Below the pieces are notes generated by a model that saw only the letters and a list, made by a program, of their open reading frames with translations, did not search any database and was not told the DNA's origin. Position numbers and translations under genes: made by a program. This document shows, in pieces, positions 41,870 to 49,098 of a stretch of DNA of 64,000 bases. Each line of letters opens with the position of its first letter. Position 1 is the first letter of the stretch. This DNA is from DASRHY01 sp035650275 (GTDB lineage Bacteria > Actinomycetota > Actinomycetes > Propionibacteriales > Kribbellaceae): contig DASRHY010000067.1 in the NCBI GenBank assembly GCA_035650275.1, positions 62,001-126,000 of the forward strand. Direction: 5' to 3'.

Positions 41870-42743
41870 GGCGCTTCTCGAACCAGTGCCGGGCGTAGGG
41901 GTCGTCGCTGAACGGCTCGACCTCGGCGTACCCGGCGCTGCGGTACAGGCTGATCGCCTCGGTCAGGGTGTCGTTCGTCTCCAGCCGGAGCAGCCGGACT
42001 CCCGCGCGGGCGGCGTACGACTCGATCTCGGTGAGCAGCCGGCGGCCGACGCCGAGACCGCGGGCCGACGGGGAGACCCACATCCGTTTGATCTCCGCCG
42101 CTTCGGGGCCGTGCAGCTTCAGCGCCGTGCAGCCGACGGGTTCGGATCGCACTGTGGCGAGCAGCAGTACGCCGGCCGGCGGGCGCAGCTCCTCGGCATC
42201 GGCGGAGATGCTCAGCGCCGGGTCGAAGCCGCCGTCGAACCGGCGGTCCAGCTCCTCGACGTACGACGTCAGGCAGAACCGGGCCCGGTCGTCGGCCGGA
42301 TCGGCCGGTGTCACGGTGATCAGCGTGGCGGTGAGCAGGCGCTCGACGTCGGCCATCGCCGCGACCAGCCGCCGGCGCTGCCGGTCGTCCAGCGGCCCGA
42401 GCAGATCGGACGCGAGCCGGTCGCTGCGCCGGTCCAGCTCCGCCCGCTCGGCCCGGCCCGCCCGGGTCAGCCGCGCGATCCGGACCCGCTTGTCGGTGTC
42501 GACCGGGCCGACCGTCACCAGACCCGCAGCCTCGAGCGAGCGGAGCATCCGGCTGACGTACCCGGAGTCCAGTCCCAGTGCGGACCGGAGCTCGCGGACC
42601 TCCCGCCCGTCGGCGATCTCCCAGAGCAGGCGTGCCTCGCCCAGCGGGCGGTCCCGGGCCAGGAAGTGGTCGTCGAGCGCGCCGACCCGCTGCGTGACGA
42701 CCCGGTTGAACCGGCGGACCTGCGCGACCATTCCAGCGTCCAT
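41856..42743 (-). CDS. MarR-type regulator fused to GNAT acetyltransferase
   Basis: This 295-residue fusion has residues 1-145 as a MarR winged helix (EVRELRSALGLDSGYVSRMLRSLEAAGLV, then VGPVDTDKRVRIARLT wing). Residues 150-295 are a GNAT domain (MWVSPSARGLGVGRRLLTEIE with acetyl-CoA loop, RLETNDTLTEAISLYRSAGY). Such fusions couple DNA binding to an acetylation or CoA-linked signal. A 24-bp near-contiguous palindrome overlaps its start codon and -10 box (TAAAGT, 6 nt before ATG), so it almost certainly represses itself and perhaps the divergent ligase-like gene. The leaderless arrangement fits the operator position. Confidence 0.88.
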   Translation of the reverse strand: MDAGMVAQVRRFNRVVTQRVGALDDHFLARDRPLGEARLLWEIADGREVRELRSALGLDSGYVSRMLRSLEAAGLVTVGPVDTDKRVRIARLTRAGRAERAELDRRSDRLASDLLGPLDDRQRRRLVAAMADVERLLTATLITVTPADPADDRARFCLTSYVEELDRRFDGGFDPALSISADAEELRPPAGVLLLATVRSEPVGCTALKLHGPEAAEIKRMWVSPSARGLGVGRRLLTEIESYAARAGVRLLRLETNDTLTEAISLYRSAGYAEVEPFSDDPYARHWFEKRLSSG

Positions 42744-42765
42744 TCTCTGACTTTAGTCAGAGAAT
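42742..42765. promoter_or_regulatory. MarR-type operator overlapping start codon
   Basis: ATTCTCTGAC (42742-42751) and GTCAGAGAAT (42756-42765) are perfect 10-bp arms around TTTA. The site contains the minus-strand -10 box TAAAGT and the first two bases of the regulator ATG. It is the cleanest operator in the window and is very probably bound by the MarR half of the adjacent fusion protein. Confidence 0.82.
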
Positions 42766-42801
42766 CGTGTCGGTGTCACCGGGTCCGGGAACACTGGACG
42801 T

Positions 42802-43389
42802 ATGCCCGCGGACAAGCGCCTGAAGGAGTACGAACGCAAGCGCGACTTCGGCAAGACCAAGGAGCCGCGTGGCGGGACGTCGGGCAAGGACGACGAGGCG
42901 CCGATCTTCGTGATCCAGAAGCACGATGCCCGCCGGCTGCACTACGACGTCCGGTTCGAGGTCGACGGTGTGCTCAAGTCCTGGGCGGTGCCGCGCGGAC
43001 CGTCGATGAACCCCTCCGAGAAGCGGCTCGCGGTACCGACCGAGGACCACCCGATGGAGTACGCGTCGTTCGAGGGGATGATCACGCCCGGCGAGTACGG
43101 CGGCGGTGCGGTGATCGTCTGGGACGCCGGCGTGTACGACGTGCTGCCGCGCTCGGACGGCAGCGAGACCACGATGGCGGAGGCGATCGAGCGCGGCCAC
43201 TTCAAGGTCTGGCTGCACGGCGTGAAGCTGAACGGCGGCTGGGCCCTGACCAGGACCGGCGACGACGGCAACTGGCTGATGGTCAAGCTCAAGGACAAGC
43301 AGGCCGACGCCCGCCGCAACCCGACCTCCACCCAGCCGAAGTCGATCCTCACCGCTCGCACCATCGAAGACGTCGCCGCCGGCCGGTAG
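42802..43389 (+). CDS. Stand-alone LigD-type 3'-phosphoesterase domain protein
   Basis: This 195-residue protein matches the phosphoesterase (PE) module of bacterial NHEJ ligase LigD, which trims 3'-phosphates and 3'-ribonucleotides at DNA ends. Active-site elements are FVIQKHDARRLHYDVRFE (His and Arg/Asp), WAVPRGPS and the later HPMEYASFEG with YGGGAVIVWD. There is no ligase or polymerase domain and no ku gene nearby, so it may act in trans with LigD encoded elsewhere. It starts 37 bp from the MarR operator and could share that control. The C-terminal tail (SILTARTIEDVAAGR) is probably disordered. Confidence 0.88.
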   Translation: MPADKRLKEYERKRDFGKTKEPRGGTSGKDDEAPIFVIQKHDARRLHYDVRFEVDGVLKSWAVPRGPSMNPSEKRLAVPTEDHPMEYASFEGMITPGEYGGGAVIVWDAGVYDVLPRSDGSETTMAEAIERGHFKVWLHGVKLNGGWALTRTGDDGNWLMVKLKDKQADARRNPTSTQPKSILTARTIEDVAAGR

Positions 43390-43396
43390 GACGCGT

Positions 43397-43434
43397 TTGA
43401 CCCGCTCTCGAGCATGCCTTACCTTGATGTAAGG
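43397..43434 (+). promoter_or_regulatory. Promoter and operator dyad of the AbrB/PIN pair
   Basis: TTGACC (43397-43402) and TACCTT (43420-43425), 17 bp apart, make a good promoter. The perfect dyad CCTTAC (43417-43422) / GTAAGG (43429-43434), spacer CTTGAT, covers the -10 and start point. Antitoxins of the AbrB type bind such sites, so this is the likely autoregulatory operator of the downstream toxin-antitoxin pair. Confidence 0.7.
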
Positions 43435-43460
43435 AACGTGCGGCGAGAGTAAGGGATCGC

Positions 43461-43709
43461 ATGGCTACGGCAACTGTCACCAGCAAGGGCCAGATCACGA
43501 TCCCAGTCGAGGTCAGGCGGGATCTCGGCCTGCGAACAGGCTCGCGGGTGGACTTCATCAGGCTGGACGACGGTGCCTACGAGATCGTGCCCGTGACGGG
43601 ATCTGTCAGGGCGCTCAAAGGCCTCATTCCCGCCCCGGCCGTGCCCGTAAGTCTGGAGGACATGGACGCTGCGATCGCCGAGTCGGCGGCCGGAGATGCC
43701 GAGCGGTGA
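43461..43709 (+). CDS. AbrB/MazE-type antitoxin
   Basis: This 82-residue protein has the swapped-hairpin SpoVT-AbrB DNA-binding domain at its start (TATVTSKGQITIPVEVRRDLGLRTGSR in segments). A C-terminal acidic tail (VSLEDMDAAIAESAAGDAE) of the kind that wraps the toxin follows. It should bind both its own promoter dyad and the PIN protein. The stop overlaps the GTG of the toxin gene (GTGA), typical of type II toxin-antitoxin operons. A purine-rich AGAGTAAGGG segment precedes the ATG. Confidence 0.9.
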   Translation: MATATVTSKGQITIPVEVRRDLGLRTGSRVDFIRLDDGAYEIVPVTGSVRALKGLIPAPAVPVSLEDMDAAIAESAAGDAER

Positions 43710-44104
43710 TTGGACTGGATACGAACGTGCTGGTCCGCTACATCGCGCAGGACGATCCGGAGCAGGCGGCGCGCGCGACCAGGTTCATCGAGCGCCTCAC
43801 AGAGGATGATCCGGGCTACGTGAGTCTGGTGACGTTGGTCGAGGTCTATTGGGTGCTGCGGCGCAGCTACGGGCTCGCCCGGCGCGACGCCGGGCGTGTG
43901 ATCGCCACACTGCTCGACGCGCGCGAGCTATCGCTCGCCGAGCCCCAGGTGGTCCGGCGAGCGATGGCTCGGATGAGAGATGATGTCGACTTCCCCGATG
44001 CCTTGATCGGTGAGCTGGGCCGAGCAGTCGGATGCTCGCACACGGTGACCTTCGACAAGCGGGCAGCACGGCTTCCCGACGTACGGTTGCTCAGCCCCTC
44101 GTAG
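43706..44104 (+). CDS. PIN-domain ribonuclease toxin (VapC-like)
   Basis: This PIN-fold nuclease of 132 residues has the acidic metal ligands in place: Asp in GLDTNVLVRY, Glu in VTLVEVYWVLR, Asp in DFPDALIG and a final Asp in TFDKRAARLP. VapC-type toxins cut tRNA or rRNA in an Mg-dependent manner. Coupled to the AbrB-type antitoxin by a GTGA overlap, it forms a complete type II module. Its stop lies 3 bp before the end of the convergent repeat-protein gene. Target RNA cannot be predicted. Confidence 0.9.
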   Translation: MIGLDTNVLVRYIAQDDPEQAARATRFIERLTEDDPGYVSLVTLVEVYWVLRRSYGLARRDAGRVIATLLDARELSLAEPQVVRRAMARMRDDVDFPDALIGELGRAVGCSHTVTFDKRAARLPDVRLLSPS

Positions 44105-44107
44105 GGT

Positions 44108-45700
44108 TCACGGGCAGCGGGTGCGGGTCTCGGTCTGGCAGGTGTCGGTGCCGTTGCCGCCGTCGCCGAAGTCGGCGCCGGCGTCTCCGATCAGGATGTC
44201 GTTGCCGTTGGCACCGAACAGCCGGTCGTTGCCGGCCAGGCCGCGCAGCACGTTGTTCGCGGAGTTGGCCACGATGCCGTCGTTGCCCAGACCGCCGGTG
44301 ACGTTCTCGAACTGACGGGCGAAGTCGCCCTCGCCCGGCTGGCCGTCGTTGGCGAGGTTGTCCAGCCGGACCACCACGCCCGCGACCCTGCCGGCATAGG
44401 TCACCGTGTCGGCGCCAGGGCCGCCGTACATGGTGTCGGCGCCGAGCCCGCCGTCGATCAGGTCGTTGCCCTCCAGGCCGAGCATGACGTCGTTGCCGGG
44501 ACCGCTGGACAGCACGTTGCCACCGGTGGTGCCGGATAGGCTGTCGCGGCCCGCGCCAGTGGTGATGTTCTCGAAGTCGGAGCGGGCGTTGTCGAGTTCG
44601 CCGGACTGGCCGTCGTTGGCGAGGTTGTCCAGCCGGACCGCGACGTTCGCGGTGCGGGTCGCGTAGGTCACGGTGTCGGTGCCGGGACCACCGGACAGCG
44701 AGTCCGTGCCGAGTCCGCCGTCGATCAGGTCGTTGCCGGCCAGGCCGTTGATCACGTTGTTCGCGGCGCTGCCGGTGAGGACATCGCCGGCGTTCGTGCC
44801 GGTGATGTTCTCGATGTCGTCGTGGACGTTGTCGTTCTCACCCGGACTGCCGTCGAACGCGAGATCGTCCAGCCGTACGGCGACCGGGCCGGTGCGGGCG
44901 GCGTACGTGACGGTGTCGACGCCGATCCCGCCGAACATCACGTCGGCGCCGTCCGGCCCGGTCCGCCCGGCGAACACGTCGTTCCCACCGAGCCCGAACA
45001 GAGTGTCGTTCCCGCCGAGTCCGTCCAGGGTGTCGCCGAAGTCGCCGCCGATGAGGACGTCGGGTCCACGGCCGCCGATGATGCCCTCTACATCGCTGTG
45101 GATGTTCTGGTCGGCACCCGCCAGGCCATCGTTCGCCGCGTCGTCCAGGCGTACTTCGACCGGTGCCGCGAAGTCCTGGTACGACGCACGGTCCCGCCCG
45201 GGTCCGCCGAACACCACGTCCGGGCCAGTACCCGGCTTGTAGAAGTCGTCACCGCCGCCGAGCACCATCGTGATACCCGGCGAGAAGTTGTCCACGGCAA
45301 CGTCATTGCCCTCGCCGGTGAAGACCGACCCCGGCTTGGTGGTGAACGTGATCACCTGGTCGTCTCCGTCCAGGGTGGAGATGACGAACGAGCTGACCGC
45401 GCTCATGGGGCACACGATGCGGCCTAGCGAGTTGGTCGTGCACGGTGCCTGCGTGGTCAGCGCGTTGGCCGGGAACTCGCTGATCTCCAACTGTCCGCCA
45501 CCCCTGTCCATCAGCGCGATCCCATTGCGTACGCCGCTCGCCGCCAGGATCCGCAGGACGCCGTTCTGCACCGTCACGCTGGTCGGTCCGGCGGCGTAAG
45601 CCGGTCCGCCTGCGGCCGCGAGCTGTACCGCCGCCAGGACACCGGCGGCCGTCGTGCTGATCGCACGCCGTGTCCAGGCGTGCACTGCCACAGTGCTCAT
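44108..45700 (-). CDS. Secreted calcium-binding repeat (RTX-like) protein B
   Basis: This 530-residue exported protein is paralogous to the one at 36501-37580. Residues 1-36 are a signal peptide (cleavage after AYA). Four copies of a 38-40-residue module, DTVTYAxRxxxVAVRLDNLANDG-like (written in parts: DTVTYA, VAVRLDNLANDG, GExDN, SDxENI), start near residues 169, 261, 341 and 430. They alternate with nonapeptide calcium sites such as GLGGNDTLFGLGGNDVFAG and GPGNDVMLGLEGNDLIDGG. The C-terminus ends TDTCQTETRTRC, a Cys pair also seen in the paralogue. Six consecutive Gs before ATG 45700 form the ribosome-binding site. The function is unknown; a Ca2+-folded surface protein is likely. Confidence 0.82.
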   Translation of the reverse strand: MSTVAVHAWTRRAISTTAAGVLAAVQLAAAGGPAYAAGPTSVTVQNGVLRILAASGVRNGIALMDRGGGQLEISEFPANALTTQAPCTTNSLGRIVCPMSAVSSFVISTLDGDDQVITFTTKPGSVFTGEGNDVAVDNFSPGITMVLGGGDDFYKPGTGPDVVFGGPGRDRASYQDFAAPVEVRLDDAANDGLAGADQNIHSDVEGIIGGRGPDVLIGGDFGDTLDGLGGNDTLFGLGGNDVFAGRTGPDGADVMFGGIGVDTVTYAARTGPVAVRLDDLAFDGSPGENDNVHDDIENITGTNAGDVLTGSAANNVINGLAGNDLIDGGLGTDSLSGGPGTDTVTYATRTANVAVRLDNLANDGQSGELDNARSDFENITTGAGRDSLSGTTGGNVLSSGPGNDVMLGLEGNDLIDGGLGADTMYGGPGADTVTYAGRVAGVVVRLDNLANDGQPGEGDFARQFENVTGGLGNDGIVANSANNVLRGLAGNDRLFGANGNDILIGDAGADFGDGGNGTDTCQTETRTRCP

Positions 45701-45843
45701 GATGTTCCCCCCAAGTCCGGTCGCGAGCTGCGACCCGTCCCTGGGGACCAGTGCAGCACCGCGAGGTACACCGGAAATACAGTCAGCGCGTGGCGACGGC
45801 CAAACGGGCGGGAACGTGAGCGTCCGTCGAGGCCGCTCGGAGA

Positions 45844-46359
45844 TCAGGTCGCCAGTCGACTGATCGTGTGCGTCGTGAGATCGACGCGGTGCGCGTCCGG
45901 GAACCGTAGCTCAGCCCAGAACCCGGCCGGGTCGTCCAGCCCGATCGTTGCCGTCAGCCACAACGTCATCGCCATCCCGTGGGTCGCCAGAACCAGCGGG
46001 CCACCGGCCGCCTCGGCCTGCTCGCGAACGCCGGCGTCGAAGCGTCGTACGACGTGCTCGCGCGGCTCCCAGTCCGGTAGGTCCGTGCCGTTCACATAGG
46101 CTCGGCGGTTCCGACGGAAGTCGTCGTTGTACGCCTCGACCCGGCTGATCTCGTCGAAGCGCGGGTCGCTGACGACCGGTCCGGCGGGCTGCAACGTCTC
46201 GATCGCCTTCGGCTCCGAGCTGGCGACCAGCCGGGCGTCCGGCGGCAGCAGCTCGCACAACGCGTGCGCCGCGGCCCAGCCGTCCGGGGAGAGGTGCCAG
46301 TCGCGCGCGGGTGTGTGCGGACCGTGGTCGGGCATCGCGTGGCGCACCAGGATGAGCAT
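45844..46359 (-). CDS. Histidine phosphatase superfamily protein
   Basis: This 171-residue branch 2-like phosphoglycerate-mutase fold protein has the catalytic His7 in LVRHAMPDHG (RHA in place of RHG) and the second His in LATHGMAMTLW. The acid/base region DEISRVEAYNDDF is present. These enzymes dephosphorylate small metabolites or proteins; the substrate is unknown. Its ATG at 46359 lies back to back with the dehydrogenase promoter region, 51 bp from that gene's start. The 143-bp gap between its 3' end and the repeat-protein start shows no recognisable element. Confidence 0.85.
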   Translation of the reverse strand: MLILVRHAMPDHGPHTPARDWHLSPDGWAAAHALCELLPPDARLVASSEPKAIETLQPAGPVVSDPRFDEISRVEAYNDDFRRNRRAYVNGTDLPDWEPREHVVRRFDAGVREQAEAAGGPLVLATHGMAMTLWLTATIGLDDPAGFWAELRFPDAHRVDLTTHTISRLAT

Positions 46360-46410
46360 GTGCCTATGGTGGCGAGTAGAGGCCAGTACGGCGACCGGGA
46401 GGCGATTGGT

Positions 46411-47868
46411 GTGTCACGCGAGACCGAGGTCATCGAGTCCTGTCCGAGCGGGCTGTTCATCGGCGGTGAGTGGCGGCCGGCCGAGGGCGACAGGACGTTC
46501 GGGGTCGAGGATCCGTCGACGGGCGAGATCCTCCGCGAGGTGGCGGACGCCTCCCCGGCCGACGGCAAGGCCGCACTCGACGCCGCGGTCGCGGCACAGG
46601 CCGAGTGGGCCGCGTACCCGCCCCGGGAACGCGGCGAGATCCTGCGGCGGACCTACCAGCTGATGATGGACCGGGCCGACGACCTGGCCCTGCTGATGAC
46701 GCTCGAGATGGGCAAGCCGCTCGCCGAGTCGAAGGCCGAGGTCGCGTACGCCGCCGAGTTCTTCCGCTGGTTCGCCGAGGAGGCGGTGCGGATCCAGGGC
46801 GACTACACCACCGCGCCGAACGGCAAGGGCCGGTTGCTGCTGATGCGCCAGCCGGTCGGGCCGTGCCTGCTGATCACGCCGTGGAACTTCCCGGCCGCGA
46901 TGGGTGCTCGCAAGATCGGACCCGCGGTCGCGGCCGGCTGCACGATGGTGATGAAGCCGGCCGGGCAGACGCCGCTGTCGATGCTCAAGCAGGCCGAGAT
47001 CCTCACCGAGGCCGGACTGCCGCCGGGTGTGCTGAACGTGATCACCACCAGCAACTCCGGCGGCGTGATGGAGCCGCTGATCAAGGACGGCCGCGCCCGC
47101 AAGCTGTCCTTCACCGGGTCGACCGAGGTCGGCCGTGCGCTGATCGCGCAGGCCTCGGACCAGGTCCTGCGGATCAGCATGGAGCTGGGTGGCAACGCGC
47201 CGCTGATCGTGTTCGACGACGCCGACCTGGACACCGCCGTCGACGGCGCCATGCTGGCCAAGATGCGCAACATCGGCGAGGCCTGCACGGCCGCGAACCG
47301 GATCTACGTGCACTCGTCGCTGATGTCGGAGTTCGCCGACCGGCTCACCGAGCGGATGTCGAAGCTGCGGATCGGCCGGGGCAGCGAGGACGGCGTCGAC
47401 GTCGGCCCGCTGATCGACGCCAAGCAGCGCGACAAGGTCGCCGGTCTGGTCGAGGACGCCGTCGCCAAGGGCGCCAAGCTGCTCACCGGTGGCAAGGTTG
47501 CCGACGGCAACGGGTACTTCTACCCGCCGACCGTGCTGGCCGACGTACCGCGGGACGCGAGAGTGCAGAAGGAGGAGATCTTCGGCCCGGTCGCGCCGAT
47601 CACGTCGTTCGAGTCCGAGGACGAGGCGGTGGCGTTCGCGAACGACACCGAGTTCGGCCTCGTCTCGTACCTGTTCACCCGCGACCTGAGCCGCGCCCTG
47701 CGGGTCTGCGAACGCCTCGAGACCGGCATGATCGGCCTCAACCAGGGCATCGTCTCGAACCCGGCCGCCCCGTTCGGCGGTGTCAAGCAGTCCGGCCTCG
47801 GCCGCGAAGGCGGCAAGCTGGGCATCGAGGAGTACCTGGAAACCAAGTACATTGCCGTGGCCCTCTGA
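46411..47868 (+). CDS. gabD: NAD(P)-dependent succinate-semialdehyde-type dehydrogenase
   Basis: This 485-residue aldehyde dehydrogenase is closest in pattern to GabD. It carries cofactor motifs LITPWNFPAAMGARKIGPA and SFTGSTEVGR, active-site Glu in MELGGNAPL and nucleophile Cys in NIGEACTAANR. The C-terminal FGGVKQSGLGREGGKLGIEEYLETKY is the usual GabD ending. It oxidises succinate semialdehyde or related short semialdehydes; 2-ketoglutarate semialdehyde from hydroxyproline is a possible second substrate. GTG at 46411 has GGGAGG (46397-46402) 8 nt upstream; an ATG at 46366 overlaps a TATGGT -10-like box and is a weaker start. Confidence 0.85.
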   Translation: MSRETEVIESCPSGLFIGGEWRPAEGDRTFGVEDPSTGEILREVADASPADGKAALDAAVAAQAEWAAYPPRERGEILRRTYQLMMDRADDLALLMTLEMGKPLAESKAEVAYAAEFFRWFAEEAVRIQGDYTTAPNGKGRLLLMRQPVGPCLLITPWNFPAAMGARKIGPAVAAGCTMVMKPAGQTPLSMLKQAEILTEAGLPPGVLNVITTSNSGGVMEPLIKDGRARKLSFTGSTEVGRALIAQASDQVLRISMELGGNAPLIVFDDADLDTAVDGAMLAKMRNIGEACTAANRIYVHSSLMSEFADRLTERMSKLRIGRGSEDGVDVGPLIDAKQRDKVAGLVEDAVAKGAKLLTGGKVADGNGYFYPPTVLADVPRDARVQKEEIFGPVAPITSFESEDEAVAFANDTEFGLVSYLFTRDLSRALRVCERLETGMIGLNQGIVSNPAAPFGGVKQSGLGREGGKLGIEEYLETKYIAVAL

Positions 47869-47910
47869 CTTGATCCCCAAATAGGGAGGAGGGGCGGGGT
47901 GCTGGGGTGG

Positions 47911-48450
47911 TCAGTGGGGGTCGGTGGGGAGTAGGGACCAGATTTGCACGTCGTGGGTCTCGCCGTTGAAGGAGAAGGCTTGGCGGAGGGTGCCTTCGGG
48001 GGTCATGCCGAGGCGTTCGGCGACGGCGATGCTGCGCTTGTTGTGCGGGACGCAGTGCCACTCGATCCGGGTCATGCCGCGGACCTCGAACGCCCAGCGG
48101 ATCAGCTCGCGACAAGCGTGCGTGATCAGGCCGCGGCCTTCGGCGTCGGGAGACAGCCAGACGCCGATCTCGCAGGTCCCGGTCGGTACGTCGAAGACGC
48201 GGAACAGGCAGCCGCCGACCAGTGCACCGTCCAGCCGGAGCGCGTAGACCCGGCGCGTATCTCCGGCCTGGCCGTCCGCGTACCGCTGCAGGAAGGCACG
48301 AGCGCCCTCCTGGTCGGTGATCGAGACCGCCCAGGGCAGCCAGGGCGCGAGGTGCGCGCGGTGCTCCGCGATGTAGGCCGCGAACTCGGCTGCCTGCCAC
48401 GGCTCCAGCGGTTGCAGCTCGGCACCCTCGCCGAGCGGAACGGTGAACAT
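47911..48450 (-). CDS. GNAT acetyltransferase, RimJ/RimL type
   Basis: This 179-residue acetyltransferase has the RimJ/RimL pattern: WLPWAVSITDQEGARAFLQ and acetyl-CoA loop GVWLSPDAEGRGLITHACRE. Motif B reads WHCVPHNKRSIAVAERLGM and the final strand VQIWSLLP. The frame remains open far upstream through the TetR gene, but ATG 48450 with GGGAGGG 7-13 nt before it starts exactly where homologues do (MFTVPLGEG). It diverges from the TetR gene and the operator lies between them, so it is the likely target of that repressor; substrate acetylation for drug or amino-acid resistance is possible. Confidence 0.87.
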   Translation of the reverse strand: MFTVPLGEGAELQPLEPWQAAEFAAYIAEHRAHLAPWLPWAVSITDQEGARAFLQRYADGQAGDTRRVYALRLDGALVGGCLFRVFDVPTGTCEIGVWLSPDAEGRGLITHACRELIRWAFEVRGMTRIEWHCVPHNKRSIAVAERLGMTPEGTLRQAFSFNGETHDVQIWSLLPTDPH

Positions 48451-48470
48451 CCCGGGTTCCCTCCCGATCT

Positions 48471-48501
48471 GAGTACATAACAAACGTTTGGTACGTAGTA
48501 T
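48471..48501. promoter_or_regulatory. TetR operator and -10 box in GNAT/TetR divergent region
   Basis: A 30-bp dyad is centred between 48485 and 48486. Its core CAAACGTTTG (48481-48490) is perfect and the flanks continue the symmetry at TA and TAC positions (11 of 15 pairs in all). TAGTAT (48496-48501), 6 nt before the TetR ATG, is a likely -10 for leaderless transcription and sits on the dyad edge. The layout is typical of TetR autoregulation with control of the divergent gene. Confidence 0.75.
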
Positions 48502-48507
48502 AGCCTC

Positions 48508-49098
48508 ATGCCGGCCAGGACCGACCACGATGCCCGTCGCCGCGATGTCTCCGAGGCGGTCTGGCGCGTGCTGGCCGAGGACGGGTTCGGCGGTCTGACG
48601 CTGCGCGCGGTGGCGGCCGAGATGGGTGCCAGCACCGGGCTGCTGACGCACTACTTCCCGTCCAAGCAGGCACTCGTGCGGCACGCCCTCGAGATCGCCG
48701 AGGAGCGGACGGCGGTCCGGCCGAGGCGGGACGCCGAGGCCGGGATGCCGGCGCTGCGCGCCGCCGTCCTCGACGTACTCCCGCTGACTGCGGAGTCCGC
48801 CACGATGAACCGGGTCTGGGTCAGCTCCTGGGACGGCGCGCTGGCCGACCCGGAACGCGGTTCGGGCGAGCGGGCGCGGTACAAGCGCTGGCGGGCCAAG
48901 CTGCGGCCACTCGTCGTCGCCGCTCAGCAGCGGGGCGAGCTGCGCGCCGGTGACCCGGACGACCTCGTCGCGACCGTTGCGGCATTCACGCACGGCCTGG
49001 TGGTTCAGGCGCTGTTCGACCCGCGCGCGTTCCCGCGGAAGCGGCAGACCACCCTCGCGGACGAGTTCCTGGACGGGCTCAGACCGCCTCGACGGTGA
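48508..49098 (+). CDS. TetR-family transcriptional regulator
   Basis: This 196-residue repressor has an N-terminal three-helix DNA-binding domain (RRDVSEAVWRVLAEDGFGG, LRAVAAEMGASTGLLTHYF) ending at the usual PSKQALVRHALE. A helical ligand-binding domain shows the BetI-like pattern of Trp/Arg-rich segments (WVSSWDGALADPERGSGERARYKRWR). It likely regulates itself and the divergent acetyltransferase through the dyad upstream. Its 3' end overlaps that of the convergent molybdopterin oxidoreductase by 20 bp. The inducing ligand is unknown. Confidence 0.9.
   Translation: MPARTDHDARRRDVSEAVWRVLAEDGFGGLTLRAVAAEMGASTGLLTHYFPSKQALVRHALEIAEERTAVRPRRDAEAGMPALRAAVLDVLPLTAESATMNRVWVSSWDGALADPERGSGERARYKRWRAKLRPLVVAAQQRGELRAGDPDDLVATVAAFTHGLVVQALFDPRAFPRKRQTTLADEFLDGLRPPRR

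Noticed and set aside
43461..44104. MazEF rather than AbrB/PIN pair
   Set aside because: The toxin has PIN acidic residues (LDTNVLV, DFPDALIG), not the MazF beta-barrel pattern.
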